Assembly: GCA_934271365.1 (NCBI GenBank)
Contig: CAKQRI010000002.1
Span: 62,001 to 126,000, forward strand
Direction: 5' to 3'
DNA: 64,000 nt
Source: an uncultured Spirochaetales bacterium
Lineage (GTDB): Bacteria; Spirochaetota; Spirochaetia; Sphaerochaetales; Sphaerochaetaceae
The notes below the pieces were generated by a model. It did no database searches and was not told the origin of the DNA. It saw only the letters and a program-made list of their open reading frames with translations. Positions 42,228 through 52,280 of the stretch are shown piece by piece. The position numbers and the translations under genes are program-made. How positions within the stretch are numbered: the stretch's first letter is position 1; each line of letters begins with the position of its first letter.

Positions 42228-44234
42228 TCAAGAAAGAGCCTCTCTAAGCATTGCATTTTCAGCTTTGATAAGCCCTCTGTCTTCCTTCAGTATCTCAATT
42301 GCTTCTGCTGAAGCTTTCTCAAGAAGCTCTGTGTGATCTGTAAGAGATGCATAGTGTATCTTATAAAAGCCTGCCTGCTCGGTTCCCACGATATCTCCAG
42401 GGCCTCTTATTTCAAGATCCTTCTCTGCAATGATGAAGCCATCTGTTACATCTCTCATTACCTTCAGTCTCTCACCAGCTTCTTTTGTATAATGCTTAAC
42501 ATCAAATACAAGGAAGCAGTATGACTGCAGGGATGATCTTCCGACTCTTCCTCTGAGCTGGTGAAGTGCTGCTAGCCCGAATCTGTCTGCATGTTCAATT
42601 ACCATGCAAGTTGCATCTGGAATGTCTATTCCGACTTCAACGACGCTTGTAGCAACAAGATACATTATCTTCTTATCCCTGAAATCTGAGAGTATTCTTA
42701 CCTTATCTTCTTCTGGGAGCTTTGAATGGATAAGTGCAGAAGGCACTGAAGGATATATTCTCTTCAGCTCTTCATACATGGTCGTCACATCCCTGAGATC
42801 GCTTTCTCCCTCATCACTTATCCTAGGATATACAAAATATGCCTGATGTCCTCTTGAGAATTCTGTATTCACAGCCTTGTACATATCCATTCTCTTCTCA
42901 TTGCTTACAAGATGCGTGATTATCGGGCGTCTGCCATTTGGCATTGTCTTTATTGTTGATATATCCAGGCTTGCATATAGAGTCAGAGCAAGCGTTCTTG
43001 GAATAGGTGTTGCAGTCATTGAAAGCACATCAGGCCTTTCGCCTTTATTCTTCAGAGCTTCTCTCTGTGCAACGCCGAATCTATGCTGCTCATCTATGAT
43101 TACATATCTGAGATTCCTGAATTTTACATCACCAGAGAACAGGGCATGTGTTCCTATTGCAAGATCTGCATCTCCTCTCTCAATTGCACTCAGAAGCAGT
43201 TTTCTTGCTTTGCTGTTGATGTCTCCGATTACAAGTGCTGTATTTATTCCAAGCGGTTCCAATAGCTTTGCGGCAAGTTCTGCATGCTGCCTAGCAAGGA
43301 GCTCTGTAGGTGCCATGAATGCAACCTGACCTCCATTTGCTATTACATGTAGAGCAGAGATCCATGCAACAAGGGTTTTGCCTGAGCCTACATCTCCCTG
43401 TAAAAGCCTTTCCATAGGCTCTTTGCTGTCAAGGTCCTCTCTTATCTCATCTGTAGCTTTAATCTGATCTGGAGTAAGGGAGAAGGGAAGGGAAGAGATG
43501 AGCTTTTTCTCTAATTCAGACATCGGGCTCTTCTTTCTCTTCCTGAAGTCCTTATCTCTTAGAAGCCGGATCTCAAGCCGTAAGAGCTCTGAGAAGGCGA
43601 GTGTCCGCTTGGCTTTATCTAGTACCTCGAAATCTTCTGGGAAATGAATGCCTCTAAGTGCATCTCCGTCTGGAATGAATCCATATTTCTCATAAAGGTA
43701 ATATGGCATAGAGAGAGGAAATGGAGAAAGCTCTCTGAGTGCATATTTAACAGCTTCTCTTATATTCTTCTGGCTAAGAGATCCTGATAGCGGATAGATT
43801 GGCAGTATCTTTCCGATTCCAGCCTCTTTGCGTGTTCTCTTCAGCTCAAATGAAGAGGTCTGGAAAAGTCCATTTGGATTTCTCTGGACAGATGCATTTA
43901 TATACCAGGAAGAGCCTAGAGAGAGCATGTTCTCAAGAAATGGCCTGTTGAAGCACAGAAGCTCTATCAATCTACCATCTTCATCTTCGCATAGCACTTT
44001 GAGTGTTCTGCCTTTTTTAGATGGAAAGAATGAATGCTTTTTTACAAAAATCTGGCATGCGATATTGGGATCATCGATTGAGATATCAGAAAGACAGCGT
44101 TCCTCTCTTCTGTCGTCGTAGGCCCTTGGTGCTAGCTGGAGAACATCATCTAAATTATAGATGCCAAGATTATTGAAGTCTTCCTGCAGCTTTCTGCCTA
44201 TTCCTGGAACTGCTGTTATTCTGATTTTATCCAT
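42228..44234 (-). CDS. recG: ATP-dependent DNA helicase RecG
   Basis: 668 residues. Wedge/OB domain at the N-terminus (RITAVPGIGRKLQEDFNNLGIYNLDDVLQ), then SF2 motifs: GDVGSGKTLVAWI (Walker A), DEQHRFGVAQR (DExQ), TATPIPRTLALT, HQLRGRVGRSSLQSYC, and TRG-like C-terminus. RecG remodels stalled forks and resolves junctions. ATG overlaps the yggT stop (TAAATG). Confidence 0.97.
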   Translation of the reverse strand: MDKIRITAVPGIGRKLQEDFNNLGIYNLDDVLQLAPRAYDDRREERCLSDISIDDPNIACQIFVKKHSFFPSKKGRTLKVLCEDEDGRLIELLCFNRPFLENMLSLGSSWYINASVQRNPNGLFQTSSFELKRTRKEAGIGKILPIYPLSGSLSQKNIREAVKYALRELSPFPLSMPYYLYEKYGFIPDGDALRGIHFPEDFEVLDKAKRTLAFSELLRLEIRLLRDKDFRKRKKSPMSELEKKLISSLPFSLTPDQIKATDEIREDLDSKEPMERLLQGDVGSGKTLVAWISALHVIANGGQVAFMAPTELLARQHAELAAKLLEPLGINTALVIGDINSKARKLLLSAIERGDADLAIGTHALFSGDVKFRNLRYVIIDEQHRFGVAQREALKNKGERPDVLSMTATPIPRTLALTLYASLDISTIKTMPNGRRPIITHLVSNEKRMDMYKAVNTEFSRGHQAYFVYPRISDEGESDLRDVTTMYEELKRIYPSVPSALIHSKLPEEDKVRILSDFRDKKIMYLVATSVVEVGIDIPDATCMVIEHADRFGLAALHQLRGRVGRSSLQSYCFLVFDVKHYTKEAGERLKVMRDVTDGFIIAEKDLEIRGPGDIVGTEQAGFYKIHYASLTDHTELLEKASAEAIEILKEDRGLIKAENAMLREALS

Positions 44235-44834
44235 TTAGAATGGTATCCTGATTGCCAGTCTCATAAGATATCCGAAGAGATATTTGCCACCGAAATACAT
44301 CATTATGGAAAGAACCAGTCCTATTACAGAGATTGTCCTTTCTGATACTCTGCTCCCATTAGGGAAGAATGATCTGATCATTGAGCAGAACGAGTCTGCT
44401 CCCATTGTCATAGAGTAGGAAGATGCTCTCATCATAGGATTTGATGAGAATGCAGATATTGTCCTGAAGATCATCAGTATGATAAGCAGCGAGAGGTATA
44501 TAGATAGTCCATAGCTCCAGAATGCCTGGATGAATAGTGATAGGATAAGCGCAAATGTGAGATATCCGAAATTGCCGAAGAATGACAGTATTGATTCTGC
44601 AACGCTTACAAGGCCTATGGCAATGATTGGCGAGAAATCCAGGATTCCTATTGTCATTCCCTTTCTCTTGAACATATTAAGGTATGGATCAACAGCACCA
44701 GCAAGGAATGAAGAGAAGGAGCCATCTCTATAGCTTCTAACAAACCAGGACATGATTATCCTGATCCAGATCATGAAAGAATATAGTCTTAGCAGCCTAG
44801 CTAGAACTAAAGATGCCTTAGTCAGTATATACAT
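44235..44834 (-). CDS. YggT-family membrane protein
   Basis: 199 residues with two YggT units; the first is the clearest: SFMIWIRIIMSWFVRSYRDGSFSSFLAGAVDPYLNMFKRKG, with a hydrophobic helix on each side. Function unknown; some homologues are linked to osmotic tolerance or division. ATG 44834 has AGGAG 10 nt upstream; TTG 44843 is closer to it than usual. Confidence 0.8.
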   Translation of the reverse strand: MYILTKASLVLARLLRLYSFMIWIRIIMSWFVRSYRDGSFSSFLAGAVDPYLNMFKRKGMTIGILDFSPIIAIGLVSVAESILSFFGNFGYLTFALILSLFIQAFWSYGLSIYLSLLIILMIFRTISAFSSNPMMRASSYSMTMGADSFCSMIRSFFPNGSRVSERTISVIGLVLSIMMYFGGKYLFGYLMRLAIRIPF

Positions 44835-44861
44835 TGAAAACAAACTCCTAACTCTATTAAA

Positions 44862-47800
44862 TTAATTGACCCAGACCTTATCGACAATCTCCAGTGAATT
44901 AAGTTCTTCAAGCAGTCCTCTTGAATAATCGAGGTAGCTGGTGCTCTTAAGCTGCAGCTCTTCTCTCTCATTATTGTCAATCAAGAGAGAGACTGGTATA
45001 GTTCCTTCATTTGTGGTGAATACCCTCTGCAGTCCTTTTAATGTGTCGCGGGAGAAGCCCAATGAGGATTTCAGCCTGATATTGATCTTCTTCACAGCCT
45101 CAGGTTTCAGCTCATACGGAGAGACGATGTTCTGGATTGTGAAAGACAGCTTATCTGAACGCATTGAGAATTTCCCTATGAAGCCATAGATTCCATCAAC
45201 TTCGACCTTATCCTGAAGAGGTGCGAAGGTAGAAGGGAAGCATACAGCCTCAACATCTCCTTCTTTTGTCTGCAGTGTGAATATTGCCATCTTCTGCTTG
45301 GATTTTGTAAGCACGACACGCTCTGCCTGCACGAGTGCGATAAGCTGTACCTCTGTATCCATCATAATGGTATCAATATCTCCGAGATTGACTCTTACGC
45401 ATTCTTCGCAGTTTGTCTTATAAACATCAAGCGGATGGCCTGAGATATAGAAGCCTAGAAGCTCCCGCTCTGTCTTCAGTTTCTCAAGAAGCTCCCAGTC
45501 CTCTCTTTCTCTCATCTCAAAGGTATCCATTGAGCTGTCTTCCTCTTCTCCGAATAAAGACAGCTGCCCGAATGCAGTTGATGCCTTTGTTGCTTTATCA
45601 AAGCGGATGGCCTCTTCAAGGTTTTCAAGAAGAGTAGGCCTGTTTATTCCAAGTTCATCAAATGCTCCTGCCTTGATTAGGGATTCAAGGAGTCTTGAGT
45701 TGACTGTATTCTCACCCTGTCTTGCTAAGAACTCCATGAATGATGTGTATGGACCATTCTTATCGCGTTCTGCGATTATCTGCTCAACAACGCCTTCCCC
45801 GACGTTCTTTATTCCAGCAAGACCGTAGATTATATCTCCCTTGTCTACAGTGAAGTGCTTCTCAGATCTGTTTATTGAAGGTGGAACGATCTTTATGTTG
45901 TATTTTGGAGCAAGATTCAGGTATTCAGTGAACTTATCAGGGCTGTTCATTTCGTTTGTGAGGTTAGCAGCCAGGAATTCTGGCATGTACCTTGCTTTCA
46001 GAAATGCGGTCTGGTAAGCAACTACAGAGTACGCTACAGCATGAGACTTATTGAAGCCATAGCCAGCAAAAGGCTTCAGGATCTCAAAGACTCTGTCAGC
46101 ATCTTCCTTAGAATGCCCAAGCTTCATAGCTCCTTCTTCGAAGATCACCTGCTGCTTTGCAAGCTGGTCAACTTTCTTCTTACCCATGATTCTTCTCAGG
46201 ATATCTGCACCGCCTAGGGTATATCCTGCAAATTTCTGGGCAACCTGCATAACCTGTTCCTGATATACGATTACTCCGTATGTTGTCTTGAGAATATCCT
46301 CAAGACATGGATCAGGATATGTAATAGGTATTCTTCCGAATTTTGAATCAATATACTGATCAATGAACTGCATAGGACCGGGTCTGTAAAGTGCATTGAG
46401 AGCTACCAGCTCTTCGATTGTTGAAGGCTGAGCTCGCTTTAGGATATCCTGCATTCCAGATGATTCAAACTGGAATACGCATGATGAGTCTCCTCTTCTG
46501 AGCATGTCGAATGTAACAGGATCTTCCTCATCAATCTTATTGATATCAAAATCAGGCTCTATTTTATGGATCAGATCAACTGTATGCTTGATGAGAGTCA
46601 GTGTCTTCAGTCCAAGGAAGTCCATCTTTACAAGTCCGCAGTTCTCAATCTGCAGCATTGTATACTGAGTTGCAAGAGCACCTGTCTTCGGGTCTGCACA
46701 TAGAGGAACATAGTGGTCCAGTGACTGTCGTCCGATTACAACGCCTGCTGCATGGAGCGATGTGTGTCTGGATAGGCCTTCCAGCCTTATTGCCGTATCA
46801 AAAAGCTCTTCATATATGCCACCTCTATCTCTGATTGCCTGCAGTTTCGGCTCGAACTTAAGACAGTCAGGAAGATGGAATTTCTTCATGTCTGGAATTG
46901 CATCAGGAATCAATGCGCATATCTTATTTGCTTCATCAAAAGGGATATCCAGGACTCTTGCGACATCCTTGACTACTGCTTTTGGCTTAAGCGTTCCGAA
47001 TGTTGTGATCTGTCCGACATTGTCATGCCCATAATGCTCTGTTACATAATCAATTACCTCGCCACGGCGTTCGAAGCAGAAGTCGATGTCGAAATCAGGC
47101 ATTGATACTCTTTCAGGATTGAGGAATCGCTCAAAGAGCAGATTGTACTTAATAGGGTCAACATCTGTGATTGTGGTTGTGTATGCTACAAGAGAGCCAG
47201 CGCCTGATCCTCTTCCTGGTCCTACAGGAATCCCATGGACCTTAGCCCAGTGAATATAGTCTCGGACGATAAGGAAGTATGCAGGGAAGTCCATCTGTAT
47301 GATGATATCAAGCTCATACTGAAGCCTTTTCTTAAGCATTGCCATCTTCTCTTCATCTGCATCTGGATAGCGGACGGGCAGGCCTTCATAAGCAAGTGCA
47401 GTAAGATACTCTGCATCTGTCTTATATGGCTCTGGTATTGAGCATTTAGGTAGGATAGGTCCTGGAAAGTTGATTTCAAGATTGCATCTCTCTGCAACTT
47501 TTCCGGTATTCTCTACAGCTTCTGGCACCCATGAGAAGAGCTCTGCCATCTCATCTGGAGTTCTGAAATAGAATTCTCCTTCTTTGTATCTGAGTCTGTT
47601 CTGGTCGGTTTTCTTGCTTCCTGTTCCGATGCAGAGCAGAGTATCATGTGCATTGGAGTCTGATTTATCTATGTAGTGGATATCGTTTGTGCATACAACT
47701 GGGATATCCATCTCTTTTCCTATTTTCACAAGCTCTTCTGCAACAATCCTCTCCTCAGGAATTCCATGGTCCTGAAGCTCAAGATAATATCTGTCTCCGA

Positions 47801-48290
47801 AAAGATTCTTGAACCATGCTACACGCTCTCTTGCTTCTTTAAGCTTGTGAGCTGTGATAAGACGAGGAATCTCTCCTGCAAGACATGCAGATAAGCAGAT
47901 CAGATCATCACTATGTGAAGTAAGCGTCTCATTGTCGATACGCGGTTTATAGTAATAGCCTTCCTTCCATGCAATTGAATTCAGCTCCATCAGATTATGG
48001 TAGCCATGGTCATTCATTGCCAGAAGGATGAGATGGTAGTATTTTGTTCCGCCAGGTGTCCTGTCTCTTCTGTCTAGTGGATACATATAGAATTCACATC
48101 CGACAATCGGATTAATGCCATTTGCACGGCATGCTTCATAGAATGTTACAGCTCCATACATGTTTCCATGGTCGGTAAGTGCAAGGCTGGTCATCCCGCA
48201 TTCCTTAGCCTTTGCTATATAGCGAGGAATGGAAGCAGCTCCATCGAGAAGCGAAAAGTCAGAGTGATTATGTAAATGAACGAAGCTCAT
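44862..48290 (-). CDS. dnaE: DNA polymerase III alpha subunit
   Basis: Replicative polymerase, 1142 residues. N-terminal PHP domain VHLHNHSDFSLLDGAAS and ALTDHGNMYGA; palm motifs around residue 350-400 (VGPGRGSGAGSLVAY, PDFDIDF); fingers and tau-binding region; a helix-hairpin-helix and OB fold near the C-terminus (LIALVQAERVV...). DnaE1-type size. AAGGAG precedes the ATG, inside the 3' end of the molybdoenzyme FAD-subunit gene (overlap 23 nt). Confidence 0.97.
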   Translation of the reverse strand: MSFVHLHNHSDFSLLDGAASIPRYIAKAKECGMTSLALTDHGNMYGAVTFYEACRANGINPIVGCEFYMYPLDRRDRTPGGTKYYHLILLAMNDHGYHNLMELNSIAWKEGYYYKPRIDNETLTSHSDDLICLSACLAGEIPRLITAHKLKEARERVAWFKNLFGDRYYLELQDHGIPEERIVAEELVKIGKEMDIPVVCTNDIHYIDKSDSNAHDTLLCIGTGSKKTDQNRLRYKEGEFYFRTPDEMAELFSWVPEAVENTGKVAERCNLEINFPGPILPKCSIPEPYKTDAEYLTALAYEGLPVRYPDADEEKMAMLKKRLQYELDIIIQMDFPAYFLIVRDYIHWAKVHGIPVGPGRGSGAGSLVAYTTTITDVDPIKYNLLFERFLNPERVSMPDFDIDFCFERRGEVIDYVTEHYGHDNVGQITTFGTLKPKAVVKDVARVLDIPFDEANKICALIPDAIPDMKKFHLPDCLKFEPKLQAIRDRGGIYEELFDTAIRLEGLSRHTSLHAAGVVIGRQSLDHYVPLCADPKTGALATQYTMLQIENCGLVKMDFLGLKTLTLIKHTVDLIHKIEPDFDINKIDEEDPVTFDMLRRGDSSCVFQFESSGMQDILKRAQPSTIEELVALNALYRPGPMQFIDQYIDSKFGRIPITYPDPCLEDILKTTYGVIVYQEQVMQVAQKFAGYTLGGADILRRIMGKKKVDQLAKQQVIFEEGAMKLGHSKEDADRVFEILKPFAGYGFNKSHAVAYSVVAYQTAFLKARYMPEFLAANLTNEMNSPDKFTEYLNLAPKYNIKIVPPSINRSEKHFTVDKGDIIYGLAGIKNVGEGVVEQIIAERDKNGPYTSFMEFLARQGENTVNSRLLESLIKAGAFDELGINRPTLLENLEEAIRFDKATKASTAFGQLSLFGEEEDSSMDTFEMREREDWELLEKLKTERELLGFYISGHPLDVYKTNCEECVRVNLGDIDTIMMDTEVQLIALVQAERVVLTKSKQKMAIFTLQTKEGDVEAVCFPSTFAPLQDKVEVDGIYGFIGKFSMRSDKLSFTIQNIVSPYELKPEAVKKINIRLKSSLGFSRDTLKGLQRVFTTNEGTIPVSLLIDNNEREELQLKSTSYLDYSRGLLEELNSLEIVDKVWVN

Positions 48291-49194
48291 GTGTCTCCTT
48301 ATCTCCAGGCAGCGTAAGTGCTTTCCTGTTGAGATCGTCGAATAAGTCCTTAAGTATTCCTTTTATCCTTGCTCTCTGCAGTTCAGTGATCTCTGCAAAA
48401 GAAGAGTCTATGAATGTGAACAGTATGCCTTCTACAGAGTTGAATTCACTCTCATCTAGCGGAAAACGCAGAGAGGCAAGAATGTTGTCTATGTCTCTTG
48501 AGAAGCATATTCCGGAGAGTGGAATAGTAAAAGCTATATGAGGATTGATCAGAAGATCCATATCCCAGTCTGAGATGAATGCAACAGCAACTGACTCTGT
48601 TGGCTCAAGGACAAAGGAACCTATCTGATAGAACTTCTGATAGTCATCTTCTATTGTGCCTATCCTGATCCTGCTTATTATTCCCTGAGGAGGGAGTGAT
48701 ATCCTGCCGCTCTTGTCAACGAGTCTTGCAAGTGGCATCCATTTAGAATGAAGCCTCTTCTTCTTCACGAATTTGATCTCAACAGATGCATCTAGAGCAA
48801 TCAGTGTACCAGGGAAGCTTGTAGTGAAGTCTTTTGTGCAGAGAGAGCCTCCTATTGTGGCTCTTGATGATACTAATGAACTTTCAATTGCTCTTGCATT
48901 ATCAAGAAGGATTCTAGGAAGTATGTTCTTTCCCGAATTCAGGATTTTGTAGAAAGTGATTCTGCAGCCAAGCTCCGCCAGCCTGTCATTTCTCTGGAAG
49001 CGGTCGAGCTCCTCTATATTCCCTATATAGATGACTTCACTGTTGTTGCTCTTGCTAGGATATGCATCTGGTCTGGTCATCAGGAATGTGCCACCTGCCC
49101 ATATTGTTGCATTAGGAGTCTGCAGTATATTCTGGGAGTATTCGCTCATTGTTGATGGTGAATGGATATTAGGTGAACTAAGCCCTTCGTACAC
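48268..49194 (-). CDS. XDH/CoxM-like FAD-binding subunit (divergent)
   Basis: 308 residues related to the FAD subunit of xanthine dehydrogenase/CO dehydrogenase: N-terminal NATIWAGGTFLMTRPDA matches the G-G-T-x-L phosphate motif, and SSRATIGGSLCTKDFTTSFPGTLIALDASVEIK matches the second FAD motif (TIGGN...). A C-terminal extension is poorly conserved. GTG start at 49194 with GGAGG 7 nt upstream; overlaps the 2Fe-2S gene by 17 nt and dnaE by 23 nt. Confidence 0.78.
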   Translation of the reverse strand: MYEGLSSPNIHSPSTMSEYSQNILQTPNATIWAGGTFLMTRPDAYPSKSNNSEVIYIGNIEELDRFQRNDRLAELGCRITFYKILNSGKNILPRILLDNARAIESSLVSSRATIGGSLCTKDFTTSFPGTLIALDASVEIKFVKKKRLHSKWMPLARLVDKSGRISLPPQGIISRIRIGTIEDDYQKFYQIGSFVLEPTESVAVAFISDWDMDLLINPHIAFTIPLSGICFSRDIDNILASLRFPLDESEFNSVEGILFTFIDSSFAEITELQRARIKGILKDLFDDLNRKALTLPGDKETHELRSFT

Positions 49195-49657
49195 GTCTCT
49201 TCCTCCTGAACTCTATAGCTTTCAGCACAATCCTCACTTCAGATTCTGCATCCATGCAGTTGCATTTTATTATCCCGAGTTCTTTTATTATCTCATCAGG
49301 TCTTGTCTCATTCCTGGATATCAGAGATTCCATTATGATGACTCTGGAGCTATAGCATTCGGGACAAGGCTCAGCACCGATTATGTCGAAAGCTCTCTCG
49401 ATATCCTTCATTTCCTTTGTCTTCTGGAATGAATCAAATGTCGTTATCTCCTTTCCCCTGATTTCAAAAGCCGGAACCATGCAGGAGAGCATTGCCTTGT
49501 CATCTATCATAACAGCACAGAGTCCACACATCTTGCCTCTGCAATGTGCATTTGCGGTATTTGACTCAAGGTTCTCCTGAAGGATCAGTGATAGCGGTTT
49601 ATTTGAATTAAGAGACAGGCTCAGTGTCCTTCCATCTACAATGCAGTCAACTTTCAT
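49178..49657 (-). CDS. XDH/CoxS-like [2Fe-2S] subunit
   Basis: 159 residues. First cluster ligands Cys39-x4-Cys44-x2-Cys47-x11-Cys59; second cluster Cys98-x2-Cys101 and Cys132-x-Cys134. All eight are present, but the usual GFCTPG and CRCTGY words are changed to CPECYSS and CNCMDA. C-terminal end is very basic (RRKRRVRR). ATG has GGAGG upstream and overlaps the large-subunit stop (ATGA). Confidence 0.88.
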   Translation of the reverse strand: MKVDCIVDGRTLSLSLNSNKPLSLILQENLESNTANAHCRGKMCGLCAVMIDDKAMLSCMVPAFEIRGKEITTFDSFQKTKEMKDIERAFDIIGAEPCPECYSSRVIIMESLISRNETRPDEIIKELGIIKCNCMDAESEVRIVLKAIEFRRKRRVRRA

Positions 49658-51606
49658 TTTGCACCTCCAGCAAGTGCCTGCTCTATTCTCTCTGCACTAG
49701 TTGGCATAATTGCAGCTTTTGCTCCAGCCGCCTGATAGAGCGCATTAGCAAAGGCTCCCATTGTAAGTGCTCTTGCAAGCGCTTCTATGTTTGTTATTGT
49801 TTCAGAAATGCCTTCCTTGGAACTGAGCGAGAGATGCAGCTTGAACGAAGATGGGATGGTAGCTCCGCATTCGCCAAGCGTAGTGAGGATAAAGCATCTG
49901 GCTTTATTATAAGCATCCTTCTGGTCGATTATATGCGAGAGGCAGAAATTGGCCCAGACTTCAGTTACGACAGGGGAGAAGCTCATTGATGAGATCTTCA
50001 CCTCTGCAATTACAGCTCCGAATCCTGAGTGTTCAAATTCACATGGATAATATGTGTTTTCTGCATCAAATTTTATTGAAACAGGAATCTTATCAGCTAG
50101 ACGCAGGATATTCAGCCTCTTTGCCGCAGCTGCAAGCTGTGGTGTGAAGCACGATGCATAGCGTGATAGCACATCAGGTCCGCAGTCAATTGCATTTGGA
50201 GCCTGTTCTAGGAATACTACATTATCTGCACTGCCTTCATCTTCAACCCTTGAGCTGATCAGGCTTTTCCAGTATTTGACCAGATAGTCATTGTTGTTGA
50301 CATATGCATTAACGCTTATATTCTTCTTCTGAGTGTATGTCATTATAGAGGAGAACCCAGATTCTTTTGCCATCGCTGTCGAGAATCCAGCAACAGAAGA
50401 GCCTGATGCAAGTCCTATTCCCTTTATGTATCCTACAAGTGAGAAGTCTCCATGCTGGAAATTATTTGATGCCCATTTCCTGTCAAAGACTGAGGCTTTT
50501 GCAATTGGCGTGATAAGCGATGTTATATTCTCCAGCTCCATCGAAGGTGCATAGTCCGTGAATCTGGTCTTTCCTTTTTCTCCTGCTTCGAGCATCACAG
50601 GAGTGCAGCAGTTCTTATCAAGCAGCTTTGTATGATGATACTCAGTGGCTGCAAGAGCTTCCGAATAGCCAAGTGATCCTGCAAATGAAGCTGGATGAGT
50701 ATTAGAACTCACTATTGATATCTTTGCCATGAAGCTCTTCAGAGAATATGTAGGCAGCAGACCTGTCATAATCTGTCTCTGCATTTCCTTTGCTGCAAAT
50801 TGGTATGCTCCCTGGTCAGCTGTGACATCTACGCTTTCTGAGATTGGTTTCCCATCATCATTCAGGATTGTGTGTCTAATGAAAGTCATTCCAGCTCTTG
50901 CTGATTCTCCAACTGCTCTGATTTCAACAGGAAGGGCAAGTCTTATTGTTGCTATTGCAGCAAGAGAGGCATAGACAGCAGGCATGAATAGATACTCATC
51001 ACGCTTTGAGAAGAGATTTAACTGTCTCAGATTTATTGATTTCGGAGCCATTCCCGTGATTTTAGAAATCGTGTTGACAACAAGCTCTGGCCACTGCGTC
51101 GGAAGCTCTGCGTAAAGGCTCTCATTCTCTTTCCAGAGAGTTACTGTATACCTGAGAGAGGATATGAATACAGTCGGCTCAATTCTGAACTCACTGTCAA
51201 TGACTTTATATTTATTCTCTTCTTCTGATGTTATTGCTTCATCCTGTCCCCAGCTGAAGAATAGAGGAGGAGTCTCATCTCTTAGTAGTTTTTCTTTATC
51301 GTTTTCATCATATGGCTCTGTCTCAACCTCTATCTGTCTCATCAGAAGTTCTACAGATTCGAATTCAGGTCCGAATACAGCAAGAAGAGGCTGTCCGATA
51401 TATGTGATTTCGCTATCAGCAAGAATAGGCATAGTGCTTCCGAAAAGGGATATGCTATTATCGCTAATATCTTCTGATGTAATGACTAAGAATCTCTGGT
51501 CAAAAGAAGGAATCTTAAAGCCTTTTAATCGTACTCCTGCAACCTTTGATTTCATTACAAGGCCACAGCGCATGTTATATCTTGAGAAGATTTTCCGTTC
51601 TGCCAT
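49654..51606 (-). CDS. XDH/aldehyde-oxidase-like large subunit, degenerate
   Basis: 650 residues, 100 or so short of typical molybdopterin subunits. Recognisable: YIGQPLLAVFGPE (GQPxAAV), DQGAYQFAAKEMQ (DxGAY), SSNTHPASFAGSLGYSEALAATE, which aligns with TNxxPxxAxRGxG but lacks the Arg, and LGECGATIPSSF near the C-terminus, possibly the GxGE catalytic Glu. If functional it hydroxylates a purine or aldehyde with Mo; the lost Arg leaves this open. AT upstream promoter at 51642; no Shine-Dalgarno is visible at this ATG. Confidence 0.72.
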   Translation of the reverse strand: MAERKIFSRYNMRCGLVMKSKVAGVRLKGFKIPSFDQRFLVITSEDISDNSISLFGSTMPILADSEITYIGQPLLAVFGPEFESVELLMRQIEVETEPYDENDKEKLLRDETPPLFFSWGQDEAITSEEENKYKVIDSEFRIEPTVFISSLRYTVTLWKENESLYAELPTQWPELVVNTISKITGMAPKSINLRQLNLFSKRDEYLFMPAVYASLAAIATIRLALPVEIRAVGESARAGMTFIRHTILNDDGKPISESVDVTADQGAYQFAAKEMQRQIMTGLLPTYSLKSFMAKISIVSSNTHPASFAGSLGYSEALAATEYHHTKLLDKNCCTPVMLEAGEKGKTRFTDYAPSMELENITSLITPIAKASVFDRKWASNNFQHGDFSLVGYIKGIGLASGSSVAGFSTAMAKESGFSSIMTYTQKKNISVNAYVNNNDYLVKYWKSLISSRVEDEGSADNVVFLEQAPNAIDCGPDVLSRYASCFTPQLAAAAKRLNILRLADKIPVSIKFDAENTYYPCEFEHSGFGAVIAEVKISSMSFSPVVTEVWANFCLSHIIDQKDAYNKARCFILTTLGECGATIPSSFKLHLSLSSKEGISETITNIEALARALTMGAFANALYQAAGAKAAIMPTSAERIEQALAGGAK

Positions 51607-51641
51607 ATTTTAAGAAAACAATCCTTTTTATCGTATTCTAT

Positions 51642-51671
51642 ATTATAGCTTTTTTAGAATGAGTCCAACAA
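51642..51671 (-). promoter_or_regulatory. Promoter of the nine-gene minus-strand unit
   Basis: Minus strand TTGTTG (51671-51666), 18-bp spacer, TATAAT (51647-51642); leader about 30 nt to the ATG at 51606. It is the only strong promoter I see for the run of abutting genes down to 40258, including dnaE and recG. Confidence 0.55.
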
Positions 51672-52280
51672 TAGAAAGCTGAATTGTGAAGCAGACTGTC
51701 TCAAGTAAGATGGCCAGCCACTATATTTTGGCTTAATTATTATCGATTCTATATGGGATGATGTCTTCCTTGAATACTTCTTGGAGTCGTTTCCTGATAA
51801 CCAAAAATGATGATACATATAAAGGTTAAATTAAATGACTGTACTGACGATATACACAAAAGCTATCAACAGAACTGCAAGGAACGATGATAGGACTGCG
51901 GAAAATGCCTATATGGATATTGATAGTTTGGTTGAAACCGGAAAACATGCCTGGTAATTGTGGTACAGAAAACTTGGGAGTATTGTTCGATAGTGGGCGG
52001 TGGAACTCCAAGTACAGGTAACTCTTAGTTTTCATTTTTTCTCCTAATGGCTGCGCAATATCAGAGTAATATGGCTTTATGGCAGGCAAGGAAAGCTGAT
52101 CTTTATGTGACTGCTTAAGAGACTCTATCACCATAGTGATACAGTATTTATTTGTGTATGCAAGTCCTTGATACTAGGCTTGATTTAGCTCTCAACTATC
52201 AGTAGATATTGGCAGCTCAACTGATGGTATGTAGCTTTCTATCCCATGTGTGCTTACAATTAGCTTAAAAGGTTAGCACT
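51672..52280. other. 600-nt region with gene debris
   Basis: No convincing intact gene. On the plus strand 51835-51957 reads 40 residues (MTVLTIYTKAINRTARNDDR...) whose T-x-I-Y-T-x4-NR pattern resembles the C-terminal end of tyrosine recombinases; just before it IIIDSIWDDVFLEYFLESF is another short frame. A minus-strand frame at 52134-51826 (102 residues) has no ribosome site. A possible promoter for the Xre gene downstream is TTGATT (52180-52185)-17-TAGATA (52203-52208). Confidence 0.35.

Noticed and set aside
51826..52134. 102-residue minus-strand ORF
   Set aside because: No ribosome site or -10 near the start, no recognisable family, overlaps the plus-strand recombinase-like frame. Treated as part of the debris region.
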